Shown: one piece after another, positions 18,301 through 26,610 of the stretch
Numbering within the stretch: position 1 is the stretch's first letter
How the letters are laid out: each line of letters begins with the position of its first letter
Assembly (NCBI RefSeq): GCF_039545035.1
Contig: NZ_BAABRO010000018.1
Coordinates: 1-64,000 of the forward strand
Direction: 5' to 3'
DNA: 64,000 nt
From: Novipirellula caenicola
GTDB lineage: Bacteria > Planctomycetota > Planctomycetia > Pirellulales > Pirellulaceae
Program-made: the position numbers and the translations under genes
The notes under the pieces: model-generated
Database searches by the model: none
The model's input: the letters and a program-made list of their open reading frames with translations, nothing else
Told to the model about the DNA's origin: nothing

Positions 18301-20060
18301 TTGATGTACAAGATTTGCCAGTGCCGATCGATCAAGACCGCACAGGGTGCCACGATGTCAAACAGGCGCTTCTTAATCATTTGGGCAATTTGTTTGTCGT
18401 GACGTCGCAGCGGTAATGGCAGTGGGGTCCGATACGGTTGTTGCGTCTGCCCTGAAGGGATCGGGAAATCGATACGAACATGTGGTGCTGAGTTGGCTCG
18501 TTGAAAGATTCGCCAGCGTTTGTCGACCGTCGAAAACAATTCGTCTTGCCGGCCGATGGTTTCTGCCGTGCCCAACAACAGATAACCTTGTCGCTGCAGG
18601 GCGTAGTAGAAAATCCCCATCACCTTATGCTGAGTTTCCGGCTTTAAATAGATCAAAACATTGCGGCAACAGATCAAATCAAGCTGAGAGAACGGAGGGT
18701 CTGCGATCAAATTCTGTTCCGCAAACAATACCACGTCGCGGAGCGTTTTGTTCACTCGGTAGTGATCACCATCGGCCTCAGCAACAAAATAACGTTGAAT
18801 TCGAGCACGCGTCACATCGGCCTGGATGCTCTGCGGATACCTTCCCGCGCGTGCATAGGCAAGCGCGTCTTTGTCAACATCTGACGCAAATACTTGTAGC
18901 CTACATTCTTTCTGTTGTTTACTCAACTCGTCTAGAAACAACATCGCGACCGTGTACGGCTCTTCGCCGGTAGCACACCCTGGAATCCATACACGAATTT
19001 GACTGAGGTTCGCATTACCGTCGACGACTTCGTGTTCCGCGAATTTCGAGGCTACGATGCTGGGAATGACTTGCTCCGCGAGTTCCTTCCAAACATTCGC
19101 GTCGCGAAAGAAGTCTGTCACGCTGATAAGCAGGTCTTTGGACAGCGCCGAAAGTTCTTCGGGATGATTTTCGAGGTAGTTCAAGTATTGCGAAACTCGA
19201 ACAATCTGTTGTAGACACATGCGTCGACGTATCCGTCGCAGCAATGTGCCTTCTTTATAATCACGAAAATCATAACGAGAATGTTTTCGCAATAGCGAAA
19301 CAATCGTCTCGAGTGTCTGCTTGGATATCCCCTCCGAAAATCCGCCCAGATCTTCTTGATCGCTCGGCGATACGGCGGCACGACTTGGTGACCGGCTTGA
19401 CTTTAGGTAGGGATGTTTTGCGAAATGAGTGATCGCAGCCGCAATCTCGGCTGGCGACAGCACTTGATCGACCATCCCTGTTTCGATCGCGCTGGTGGCC
19501 ATTCCTTCGTATTCAGAGGTATTCGGATCTTGGGCAATCACGAACCCACCTGCTTCTTTAATCGCTTTGATCCCCAACGTGCCATCGCTGCCAGTACCGG
19601 ACAGGATAACTCCGACGGCACAGCGATGTTGATCCTTGGCCAACGCACGGAAAAATCGATCGACGACCACCGGCACGGTACTTCGTGCCTGCATTGACTG
19701 CAGCCTAAGCCGACCACCTTCGATTTCTAAATATTGGCCCGGGGGGATGAAATACACACAATTTGGCTCGACGATCATCGAATCGCCGGCCCGATGCAAG
19801 GTCATTGATGTGTATTTTGCAAGCAATTCTGCCGCGTGGCTCGGTAAATTCTGGGCCAGATGTTGGACAATGACCATCGCAACGTTTGGTTGATCCGGCA
19901 TCGCCTCGAGCAATCGTTGCAACGACTCCAAACCGCCCGCCGAAGCGCCGACACCAACGATTGGGAATCCCCCCTTCTGCTCTTCGGAAGCCCCGTCGGC
20001 GGATTCACTCTGTTTTCCGGTCGATGCTGGAGTCCTCTCTCGTTTTTTCCCCATAACCAT
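15315..20060 (-). CDS. CheB-CheR-PAS-GAF hybrid sensor histidine kinase
   Basis: A 1,581-residue multidomain signalling protein. Order, approximate: CheB methylesterase-like domain 30-225 with the catalytic triad visible (Ser40 in GVGASAGG, His67 in VQHLAQNLPSH, Asp159 in SGTGSDG); CheR methyltransferase-like domain 245-520 with SAM motif VWIPGCATGEEP near 358; a PAS-like domain near 570-680; a short acidic LGEGD repeat near 690-715; a coiled coil with repeated NEEL heptads to about 815; three PAS domains to about 1200; a GAF domain about 1220-1365; then a HisKA_3 kinase core (phospho-His in RELHDGIAQQ near 1385, ATPase box DDGIGIAE near 1550). No receiver or membrane segment is seen, so it is cytoplasmic. 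CheB/CheR fusions with PAS and kinase domains are known; the signal is unknown. It is coupled to the LuxR regulator downstream. Confidence 0.92.
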   Translation of the reverse strand: MVMGKKRERTPASTGKQSESADGASEEQKGGFPIVGVGASAGGLESLQRLLEAMPDQPNVAMVIVQHLAQNLPSHAAELLAKYTSMTLHRAGDSMIVEPNCVYFIPPGQYLEIEGGRLRLQSMQARSTVPVVVDRFFRALAKDQHRCAVGVILSGTGSDGTLGIKAIKEAGGFVIAQDPNTSEYEGMATSAIETGMVDQVLSPAEIAAAITHFAKHPYLKSSRSPSRAAVSPSDQEDLGGFSEGISKQTLETIVSLLRKHSRYDFRDYKEGTLLRRIRRRMCLQQIVRVSQYLNYLENHPEELSALSKDLLISVTDFFRDANVWKELAEQVIPSIVASKFAEHEVVDGNANLSQIRVWIPGCATGEEPYTVAMLFLDELSKQQKECRLQVFASDVDKDALAYARAGRYPQSIQADVTRARIQRYFVAEADGDHYRVNKTLRDVVLFAEQNLIADPPFSQLDLICCRNVLIYLKPETQHKVMGIFYYALQRQGYLLLGTAETIGRQDELFSTVDKRWRIFQRANSAPHVRIDFPIPSGQTQQPYRTPLPLPLRRHDKQIAQMIKKRLFDIVAPCAVLIDRHWQILYINGDVNRFLQFGAGVPNDDLLSKLRSDLKLKLRDAVRKTFAEKKPVQFNYRLDHDHRPRDVTIEIRLLDDAENEDAFVLIAFKSFEDQAVAEPQIDSPSGDCEGDLGEGDLGEGDLGEGDLGEGKLGEDVGSDSTLDERDSIIRHLENELRLVKDEFQSSLEHFEIAHEEYKASNEEVLSVNEELQSTNEELETSKEELQSLNEELATVNQELASKIDELERKHADLENLVSATQIPTICLDNHLAIRWFTPAVESLIRVRQSDQGRSICDLAHDFLDGDLAAECAQVIDKKLPVENEVCCHDGRVFVRRVLPYRSDDKVGGGVVVTMIDISERKKREEELRANEAQLRHALQVDGIGVLFFDAKGGLLNCNDWFLDRTGFTRNEVQSHSLQQLNLDPPPEWYHVASEKYDELDQTGYIVPYERDFRCKNGAVLRMLFSGYSRDDGTIVAQCIDIGERKRMEAKLSATEQKLRLASKAANLGWYSYDVANQKLSWSNELRNIAQITPDEPINCDRITKMVHPDDRERYLVHLSDALRRCDDNGYRAEFRVVSTQDEIRWIEDRGKVIYSLEQGKRMAQFSVGMWVDITERKTAEESVQELNRILGEQVLQRTEFLDILQNITRVANESKTVEDAMRATLQRIASYNGWMVGHLWRCCSDDCEQMESSGLWHVRVDAKEQFLRFDEFRQYRSRMRFHAGEGMIGTVLQTGQPIWVEDTSLNPMFHTLSDFGFHAACAFPITVDGETVAIMEFISDQVQSRRDRFFEILPDIGIQLGHLIARKRLEEVVTEVAVIEQQRIGRELHDGIAQQLTGGALIAESLRRSMPPEMQSQLENVKHLGDILKQTHQDVRRLSDGLLKNSIDSVELFAALEGLCRETTRRFDVPCDLDAERFDESYITDDAVAFVIYQIACEAVHNAIKHAQTKRICIELSTNDQFSVKIQDDGIGIAETPPKANTNGLNIMRYRAESVGGELRIDSLPGKGTSVTFVIPKRSCQS
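17921..17995. repeat. 15-bp in-frame tandem repeat (five units)
   Basis: Five consecutive 15-base units CCTCACCAAGATCGC, the first a variant ending CTTGC, lie inside the kinase gene. On the coding strand each adds five residues of the Gly-Asp/Lys-Leu-Gly-Glu type, giving a flexible acidic linker before the coiled coil. Because the unit is a multiple of three, copy-number change keeps the frame. A degenerate sixth unit follows. Confidence 0.9.
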
Positions 20061-20786
20061 TCCGTGTGTTCGCTAAACTTGTGTGGACTTTATCCGCCGT
20101 GAATCGCCCTTGGCGTTGTCGAAAGTCATCACCACCAACCGCTGTGAATGCTGGCTTTAGGTGGCCACAAGTACACGGTGATTTCAAGAGATGTCGATCG
20201 CCCCACCCTGCCACGTCCCTCATCGAACGTCAGTAAAGGGCAAAACGTAACTTCGAGCAGCTTCAATAAGTATGCCTGCGATTCATTGTAGCGTTGCAGA
20301 GCCGGTTCATAGAATACACGGCACTAATGTTCAGTGGGGGGATCCCCCAGACCAGAGAGCGGGAATCTATCCTGTTTTGACGATCTTCGTGTGATAAGAA
20401 TCAGCGACACCATCACCGCAACAGGGCGATCTTTTCTCTCAAGTAGGTGAGCGGTAATGATTAAAAGAAGTCCCGCTCGATGTTTGGGCAATCGGCTGAT
20501 CGAGCAAGGGAAACGTGGCTAGCAACCAGACAGCCACCGCATCAATCGTTTCCTGGTAAAGGTGGTCCTTTGCGATCAATCCACAAAGAACGGCGGAAAG
20601 ATCAAAGTTCACACCTTATGTAAACCCAAGGATTTGCAACCCGCATCGCCAGAGTCGATCGGTCGACGCAACCGCTGGCAACTCACATGTAAAGGCGTCC
20701 ACGCCACCAAACCGAAAAATGTATTATTCAGTTCTCACTGGGGCAAACGGTTCGAGTGCGTCCCGCGTTTATAGAAGGAGACCGCC
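20061..20786. other. Intergenic region, no gene seen
   Basis: About 725 bases between the divergent sensor kinase (minus) and a small plus-strand gene. Short open frames here look like chance. A GGGGGGATCCCCC palindrome lies near 20335. Promoters for both flanking genes are expected; none can be fixed with confidence. Confidence 0.35.
20775..20780 (+). promoter_or_regulatory. Strong Shine-Dalgarno site of the 72-residue gene
   Basis: AAGGAG lies six bases before the ATG at 20787. Strong Shine-Dalgarno sites are not common in this window, so this one supports the small gene as real and fixes its start. Confidence 0.75.
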
Positions 20787-21005
20787 ATGTATTCGCGCAG
20801 CAGCAATGTGTCGCTTTCGGCCGAAGCGATGCAAGATTTGTACCGAGTTGCCGAGGCAATCGAGACGCTGGAAATACAACTCAGTGTGTTGAGCGTGCAA
20901 ATGCACTATGAAAAATCTCGTTTCTCGCCCCGTGCGATGGAATTGACTCGCGAGTTAGGTGAGATCCACCGCTTGCTGGAAAACACATTGACGTTTGGCA
21001 GTTGA
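20787..21005 (+). CDS. Small protein of unknown function (72 residues)
   Basis: A short, mostly helical, charged protein without signal sequence or membrane segment. Heptad-like spacing of Leu, Ile and Val in AEAIETLEIQLSVLSVQMHYE and LTRELGEIHRLLENTL suggests a coiled coil or helical hairpin. A strong AAGGAG site and good spacing support expression. It is followed after 70 bases by a second cytoplasmic protein and may form a two-gene unit with it. Its position upstream of, and divergent from, the CheB/CheR sensor suggests but does not show a signalling link. No family is recognised. Confidence 0.6.
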   Translation: MYSRSSNVSLSAEAMQDLYRVAEAIETLEIQLSVLSVQMHYEKSRFSPRAMELTRELGEIHRLLENTLTFGS

Positions 21006-21075
21006 TGTCGATTGCTTCCCTGTATTAAATTCCCCGATGGCTTGTAACCCAAAAGAAGAAGAAAAGGCGGCGATA

Positions 21076-21600
21076 ATGGAATTGCGAAAGCAACGATATG
21101 TAGAGCGAATCCGGGCGTTGGCTCAAAATAGCGATAGCCATGTCGATTTGAATCAGCAGGACAACTTGGACAATGGACTGGCGGCCGCGTTAGATTTCAT
21201 GTCTCAAAAGCTGGCTGAGCCGAATGCGTCGGATACGCTCAGTCACGACTTAACCGCAATCCTCGAGCTGGTTGTCCCTGAATTTTCCGATGCATGCAAA
21301 ATCGATCTGTTTGACAAAAGTAGTTGCATTCGTCGTTTCGCAAAATACGCCAGCGACGAATTGCTGCTAGACAACAATGCCACAGTGGTGCGTGAACGCG
21401 CCGATCACCCAACACGGATCAAGATCGCGTTGTCCGATGGGATCTCGTTCTTAGGCGCTATCGAATTTCAACGGTTGCCCCATCGAGGTCCGTTCACCAT
21501 GGATGAACATCTCGACGCGAAGGTGCTTGCCAGCCGAGTGTCGAAACGTATCGTCAGGATGTCCCACGCTCGCTTTTCTGGTGCGAGCTATCGCAATTAG
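21076..21600 (+). CDS. Cytoplasmic protein of unknown function, possibly GAF-like
   Basis: With the ATG at 21076 (AAGG eight bases upstream) the protein has 174 residues; an ATG at 21037 and a TTG at 20995 are alternatives. There is no signal or membrane segment. Residues about 45-170 read like a degenerate GAF or PAS-like domain: a helical stretch (DLTAILELVVPEFSDACKIDLF), beta-like strands and a final helix (DEHLDAKVLASRVSKRI), similar in outline to GAF domains of sensor kinases that begin with LVPxxADxCxVDL. That comparison is from memory and low in certainty. No output domain follows. The gene may be co-transcribed with the 72-residue gene upstream. Confidence 0.55.
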   Translation: MELRKQRYVERIRALAQNSDSHVDLNQQDNLDNGLAAALDFMSQKLAEPNASDTLSHDLTAILELVVPEFSDACKIDLFDKSSCIRRFAKYASDELLLDNNATVVRERADHPTRIKIALSDGISFLGAIEFQRLPHRGPFTMDEHLDAKVLASRVSKRIVRMSHARFSGASYRN

Positions 21601-21640
21601 CCTTCACCGGCGATGGGACGTCCAACGCCATCAACCATAC

Positions 21641-21725
21641 TAGCGGAGCAGCGCGGAGCCTCGCCCGGGTGCAGCATGAGGCAACGTTCGAAATTTACTG
21701 GGCGAGGCCCTGCGACGCTCCGCTA
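21641..21725. repeat. Imperfect inverted repeat, 26-bp arms
   Basis: The arms at 21641-21666 and 21700-21725 are near reverse complements, with GCGGAGC and GGCGAGG/CCTCGCC cores and a 33-base loop. It lies just after the 174-residue gene. Related GTAGCGGA ends appear in repeats elsewhere in the window (36327, 38130), suggesting a dispersed palindromic family. Confidence 0.65.
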
Positions 21726-21854
21726 CGGTTCCGCTGGGAAATAACTTCGTCATTTCAAAGTGTTTCCCGAATGACATGAACCCTCCGGTGGCGTTAGCGC
21801 CGTGCCACTAGCGGCTATACTGGAATGAGCGTAGCTCGGCCAGCCTTAGAGGTA

Positions 21855-21915
21855 GTGGACGAGGCTACGAGTCCCAGCGACTTATTCGCACGACGGGACT
21901 CGTTGCCTCGTCCAC
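21855..21915. repeat. Inverted repeat, 21-bp arms
   Basis: Arms GTGGACGAGGCTACGAGTCCC (21855-21875) and its reverse complement with one change (21895-21915) enclose a 19-base loop. A strong hairpin on either strand. The rest of 21601-22086 contains no gene; a GC-rich GGTGGCGTTAGCGCC palindrome lies near 21790. Confidence 0.75.
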
Positions 21916-22086
21916 AACAGAAGAAGACATTTCACCCGCGTGATTGGTAACAAAAATCGAATGACGAAGTTGTTTCCAAACAGCACCTAAAGAAATCGAT
22001 CTCTGAAAACGGACTCGGAGATCAGGCACTGAGATCAGGCATCCAAAACGGGTCCTGAAAATTCCGCTGCGGCAATTCGCTTGCGA

Positions 22087-23175
22087 CTACGCGTTGGCAA
22101 AGGCATTGCGAAGCATGCCAAGACTCTTGGGGATCGCGGTCTCGTGAGCCTCTTTGCCCTCGAACTCGAGCGAGATGTAGCCACGATAATTGGCTTCTTT
22201 GAGGATTGCGGCCACTTTTGCGTAATCGATCTCAAGCGTGTACCAAGTGCCGCCGCCATAATAAGTTTTCGCCTGGACAAAAACCGCCTCGGGTGCAAGT
22301 TTTTTGTATTGGGCGTATTGGTCCTCGAGAAAATTCCCGGTATCCAGCGTGACGCGTAACCAAGGCGAATCGACCTCGCCAACCACTCGCAACACGCCGT
22401 CGGCGGTGCGGCCAAGTCCCCAGTGATTTTCCAGCCCCATCACAACGCCACATTTCTCTGCGGTGCTCAGACATTGCTCAAGCGAATCACGCACCCATTT
22501 AAAACCGTCGTCATCGGTGTACCCTTCCAGTCGCGGTTCGATCCCCTTGTTTGCCATTAACTCGTCAAAACTGCCTGACGTTCCCCAACGTCCGGTGTTC
22601 ACACGAATGGTCGGGATCCCCATCGCATAGGCAAGCTCGATGCAATGATTGGTATGGTCAATCGCTTCTTGACGTTTGGCCGCGTCCGGTGAGACGAACG
22701 ATTGGTGGGTGGACAATCCGCACAGCGACATGCCTTGGCGAAACGCACGCTGCTTGATCCGTTGCAGCGTCGCATTGGATTCGTCTTGCATTTGCACATG
22801 CAAAATCTCAACCGCGTCAAACCCCGCGTCCGCTGCCAAATCGACGCATTCTTCGATCGACAACTTGCTGTCGTCGCGGTACCGCCAATAGGAATAGGTT
22901 GACACCGCAATCGGGTTACTTTTGTTTGCGTTTGTGTTTGCTTCACCAGATGGGTCGCCGCTCGATCCCGAGCCAAGCTTTTGCCCCTCGTTCTGAGGGG
23001 AAGCCGCGATCGAACCGGCCCCCACCAATGCGGTTGCGGTCGCGATCGCTCCGGCCACTGCTTGACGGCGATTACAACGCTGTGATGACACAGCAGGTTT
23101 CCCTGCGGCCGGGGCGGCCTTGGTTGAACTTGCCTGCGGAGCATCAGAATCGGTTTGGGAGTCGAAATCCGTCAT
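22087..23175 (-). CDS. Tat-exported sugar phosphate isomerase/epimerase-like TIM barrel
   Basis: The ATG at 23175 gives 362 residues. The N-terminus has a Ser/Ala-rich stretch, a twin-arginine (CNRRQAVAGAIATATAL) and a hydrophobic segment, so Tat export is likely. The body is an AP-endonuclease-2/xylose-isomerase-like TIM barrel: YSYWRYRDDS start, AADAGFDAVEILH, IPTIRVNTGRWG, VVMGLENHWG with the metal-ligand Glu-Asn-His, LRVTLDTGNF with Asp, and YISLEFEGKE with the last Glu. Such proteins isomerise or epimerise sugars or inositols; the substrate is not evident. It is divergent from an Hsp70 gene 160 bases away. An upstream in-frame extension to 23355 has no signal and is rejected. Confidence 0.82.
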   Translation of the reverse strand: MTDFDSQTDSDAPQASSTKAAPAAGKPAVSSQRCNRRQAVAGAIATATALVGAGSIAASPQNEGQKLGSGSSGDPSGEANTNANKSNPIAVSTYSYWRYRDDSKLSIEECVDLAADAGFDAVEILHVQMQDESNATLQRIKQRAFRQGMSLCGLSTHQSFVSPDAAKRQEAIDHTNHCIELAYAMGIPTIRVNTGRWGTSGSFDELMANKGIEPRLEGYTDDDGFKWVRDSLEQCLSTAEKCGVVMGLENHWGLGRTADGVLRVVGEVDSPWLRVTLDTGNFLEDQYAQYKKLAPEAVFVQAKTYYGGGTWYTLEIDYAKVAAILKEANYRGYISLEFEGKEAHETAIPKSLGMLRNAFANA

Positions 23176-23335
23176 AATCAAAGTCGCTTGGGTAGATAGG
23201 GATCGATAGGTCCGCGGATGGCAGAAATTGCGTACGCAGTATAACCTGAAACGCCCCGACAACGGATATCCCGCCAGTGTCTGAACCGCAATTTGTCCAG
23301 CACTGAAAGATTCTTCCCTCATTAACCTACTCGTT
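23176..23335. promoter_or_regulatory. Divergent promoter region, isomerase / Hsp70
   Basis: The 160 bases between the divergent starts should hold promoters for both genes. No CIRCE element (TTAGCACTC-N9-GAGTGCTAA) is visible, so control of the Hsp70 by HrcA is not supported. Confidence 0.4.
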
Positions 23336-26161
23336 GTGTCAAATCCTGATTCCATTGCTGACGAAATCGACTCTCGCCCCTCACGCTATGTGGTGGGGAT
23401 CGATTTAGGGACGACCAACTGCGCTCTCTGCTTTATCGACACGGAAAAGGAACCTTGGTCCACCGAAACCTTTTCGATTCCTCAGTGGATTGATTTCGGT
23501 CAATGCGAGAATCGAGAAACGCTGCCGTCATTTCACTACGAATTGACCGACGATGAACGATCCGGTGCGCACCGTTTGCCTTGGCAAGACGACGCGATGC
23601 CCTATTGCGTCGGAGTCTTGGCTCGAGATGCAGGGCACCGGCATCCAGGCCGGCGAGCGGCGTCGGCCAAGAGCTGGCTTTCGCACGAAGGCGTCGATCG
23701 CACCGCCGATCTGTTGCCATGGCATGGTGATGCCGACGTCAGCCGATTGTCACCGGTCGACGCGTCGGCCCGCTACTTGGAACATTTGCGGTCCGCTTGG
23801 GATCATCAACATCTCGATGATCCGTTGGCTCAGCAGGATGTCGTGATCACGCTGCCCGCGTCGTTTGACGAGGTAGCAAGAGAATTGACAGTGGCTGCAG
23901 CCAAAAAAGCAGGCTTGTCACGAGTCTATTTGATCGAAGAACCGCAAGCCGCGTTCTATGCCTGGATCGACCGGCAACGCGATCAATGGCAAAACAGCGT
24001 ACAGCCAGGTCAATTGATTTTGGTCTGTGATATCGGCGGGGGCACCACCGACTTAACCTTGATCCGAGTTCGCGCGGCGGGTGAATCGGGCGAGCAAATT
24101 CAATTTCACCGCGTTGCCGTCGGCGATCACTTGATCCTCGGGGGCGACAACTTGGATCTGGCGGTCGCTAAGCTGGCCGAAGCAAAAATCATCGCTTCGG
24201 GTGCGAGCCACTCGTTGTCGCCGAGCCAGTGGGATCGTTTGGTCCAGGTGTCCCGGACGGTCAAGGAAACGATGCTGCAAAACGATCGCCCCGAATCCTA
24301 CACGATCAATCTGCCCTCGGAAGGCAGTCGATTGGTCGGTGGCAGCATCCAGGTCGAAGTCACCGCCGCCGAAATCGATGCCACGTTGATGGATGGTTTC
24401 TTTCCGACGGTCGATTTAGACGCGACCGCCGTCGCCGGTGACAGCGGATTCCAAGAGTTCGGGCTGCCCTATGCAGCCGATGCGGCGATCACACGACATT
24501 TGGCCGAATTTCTAAAGACGCATCGCCGCACCGGACTTGATGAACAAGACGATGATTCGGCAGAACGACCGGCGTTGGTGTTATTTAACGGTGGGGTGAT
24601 GTCCGCGCCGGCGGTGCGTCAGCGGATTGTCGAATCGCTCGCGCGTTGGTTCGCCGAGGATGACGAGGACTGGAAACCTCGCGTTCTGGAATCACCAAGA
24701 CTCGATTTGGCGGTCGCACAAGGCGCAGCCTATTACGCCGGCGTGCGTCGTGGGCACGGAGTTCGAATTGCCGCGAATCTGGGACGATCCTATTACATGC
24801 AGGTCGCCGACCATCCACCGCGAGGGTTGTGTTTGATCCCCGGCACGGCGGAAGCAGGGCAGCGGTTTCGCGCCGATGAACACCCATTGGAACTACAAAT
24901 CGGTGCGCCGGTTCAGTTTCCATTGTGGGTCAGCAGCACGCGATTGGCCGATTCGGTCGGGGCGTTGATTGAAATCGATCGCAAAGAATTCTCGCCATTG
25001 CCGCCGATTTGCACGGCGTTGGTCCAGGGCAAACGACGCACCGACGAAACGATCAACGTCGTCATCGAAGCCGAGTTGAGTGAGATCGGAACCGTCGGGC
25101 TGTACTGTGTTGATAACCAGTCGAGCAAACGTTGGCGATTGGAATTCGATATCCGCAGCACGCTGGAAACCGATCGTGATGCGCACACAGGAATCGGCGA
25201 AACACGCGGGATTGTCGATTCGGACACCGTGACGCGGTGCGCCGAAGCGATCGAAAGCGTGTTTGGCGAATCGGCAGCCAAGCTAAAGCCCAATCAGTTG
25301 GTCAAACGGTTGCAAGAGGTCACCGAATCGCACCGCAACGAGTGGCCTCCGTCATTGCTGCGAGATCAGTGGCAATTTCTGCTGGACCATCAATCAGGAC
25401 GCCGCAAATCGCCACAGCACGAGTCACGCTGGTTGAACCTCGTCGGCTTCTGTTTGCGACCGGGCTATGGAGTCGCCGTCGATGATTGGCGAGTTTCTCA
25501 GGTGTGGCGATGTGTGCACAACAAGTTGGTGTTCCCAGCGGCGGCATCGCGTACCGAATCGATGATTTTGTGGCGACGGATCTCGGGCGGTTTGACCGCA
25601 GGCCAACAAGCTCAGTTGGCAGCGCCGTGGATCAGCGCTCTCAAGAACCGCACTCGCAAAGTTGAGCCCCACGAGGCCGCCGAAGCGTGGCGATTGATCG
25701 GATCGCTAGAGCGTTTGCCGGTCAGCGACAAAGTCACCTTAGGACGAATTGCGATCGAAGCGGTTGCCCAAAAGAAGAACGAAAAAATCCGTCATGCGTT
25801 GCTCTGGGCCATCGGCCGGCTGGGCAGTCGTCAACCGCTGTACGGACCGCTCAATGGCTGTATCGGCGCCAGCGAAATCGCCGACTGGATCGAGTCACTG
25901 ATTCGTCTGGATCGCAGCACCGACGCTGCGAATCACGAATCGGTCTGGATGCTCGCGTTGGTTCAAATTGCCCGCATGACCGGCGACCGCTATCGGGATC
26001 TTCCCGCTGAGGTGCGAGACGAGGTCGTGCAGTACTTGACGGCAAGATCGGCGCCGCCTCATTACCTGGAACTACTCAAGTCGGTCGGACGACTGGAAAG
26101 CGAAGAGGAAGCGGCGATCTTTGGTGACACCCTGCCGCTGGGAATCCGGCTGGTGCGATAA
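23336..26161 (+). CDS. Hsp70-family protein with long C-terminal DUF3731-like region
   Basis: A 941-residue protein with a GTG start. Hsp70 ATPase signatures are intact: VVGIDLGTTNCALCF near 20, VVITLPASFDEVARELTVAA near 170, YLIEEPQAAFYAW near 200, LVCDIGGGTTDLTLIRV near 231 and LFNGGVMSAPAVRQR near 418. After the ATPase half, the usual substrate-binding domain and EEVD-type tail are replaced by a different region: a beta-like segment to about 620, then a roughly 300-residue helical part rich in Trp and Arg that resembles DUF3731 found in large bacterial Hsp70 relatives. No J-domain or GrpE gene is adjacent. It is probably a specialised chaperone rather than DnaK itself; clients are unknown. 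Confidence 0.85.
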   Translation: MSNPDSIADEIDSRPSRYVVGIDLGTTNCALCFIDTEKEPWSTETFSIPQWIDFGQCENRETLPSFHYELTDDERSGAHRLPWQDDAMPYCVGVLARDAGHRHPGRRAASAKSWLSHEGVDRTADLLPWHGDADVSRLSPVDASARYLEHLRSAWDHQHLDDPLAQQDVVITLPASFDEVARELTVAAAKKAGLSRVYLIEEPQAAFYAWIDRQRDQWQNSVQPGQLILVCDIGGGTTDLTLIRVRAAGESGEQIQFHRVAVGDHLILGGDNLDLAVAKLAEAKIIASGASHSLSPSQWDRLVQVSRTVKETMLQNDRPESYTINLPSEGSRLVGGSIQVEVTAAEIDATLMDGFFPTVDLDATAVAGDSGFQEFGLPYAADAAITRHLAEFLKTHRRTGLDEQDDDSAERPALVLFNGGVMSAPAVRQRIVESLARWFAEDDEDWKPRVLESPRLDLAVAQGAAYYAGVRRGHGVRIAANLGRSYYMQVADHPPRGLCLIPGTAEAGQRFRADEHPLELQIGAPVQFPLWVSSTRLADSVGALIEIDRKEFSPLPPICTALVQGKRRTDETINVVIEAELSEIGTVGLYCVDNQSSKRWRLEFDIRSTLETDRDAHTGIGETRGIVDSDTVTRCAEAIESVFGESAAKLKPNQLVKRLQEVTESHRNEWPPSLLRDQWQFLLDHQSGRRKSPQHESRWLNLVGFCLRPGYGVAVDDWRVSQVWRCVHNKLVFPAAASRTESMILWRRISGGLTAGQQAQLAAPWISALKNRTRKVEPHEAAEAWRLIGSLERLPVSDKVTLGRIAIEAVAQKKNEKIRHALLWAIGRLGSRQPLYGPLNGCIGASEIADWIESLIRLDRSTDAANHESVWMLALVQIARMTGDRYRDLPAEVRDEVVQYLTARSAPPHYLELLKSVGRLESEEEAAIFGDTLPLGIRLVR

Positions 26162-26249
26162 GTTCCGCTGGTGCGCTAGTTCGATTGATGTGCTAGTTCC
26201 ACTGGTGTGATAAGCCGGTCAGTGCAGTGGCTTCGCGAGTCAGTCGGCT

Positions 26250-26441
26250 TCAGCGATTGTGAATTTCCATCGGTTCTGCGGCTCTTCGCCGCTCGCCGCC
26301 GCTGCTCATCATCGCCACGGCGATCCCACCGAGCACGATCAACAGCACTGCCGAGATCACATGAGGCCGATACTTTTCCCACGTCGTCGGCGATTTTTGT
26401 GGCGACGATTGTGATGAGGCAGGGGCGTTTGGATCTATCAT
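26250..26441 (-). CDS. Small single-pass membrane protein
   Basis: The ATG at 26441 gives 63 residues: a polar Ser/Pro/Gln-rich N-terminus, WEKYRPH, one hydrophobic helix (VISAVLLIVLGGIAVAMM) and a basic tail (GGERRRAAEPMEIHNR). GGA lies shortly before the ATG. The charge pattern fits a membrane anchor with its tail inside. It is convergent with the Hsp70 gene and divergent from a sulfatase. A longer frame to 26579 lacks support. No family recognised. Confidence 0.5.
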   Translation of the reverse strand: MIDPNAPASSQSSPQKSPTTWEKYRPHVISAVLLIVLGGIAVAMMSSGGERRRAAEPMEIHNR

Positions 26442-26610
26442 ATTCCGATTCGAAAGAGCGTCCTGAGCGATAAGCAAACGTCCAATCCTACCCGAACCCG
26501 CCCGCAAAATCGACCAGCAAGTTTTGACGTTTTTGGGATCACTTTGGGTGGGCTTTGTCAGCACGTGCGATGCGTTCATGCTACGCTGTTAAAATTCCTT
26601 TTTCCCCAAC

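Noticed and set aside
20335-20347. GGGGGGATCCCCC palindrome as an operator
   Set aside because: Too short and isolated to assign a function.
20740-20770. GGTTCGAG segment as a tRNA T-loop
   Set aside because: No flanking stem pairing, anticodon arm or D-arm could be built around it.
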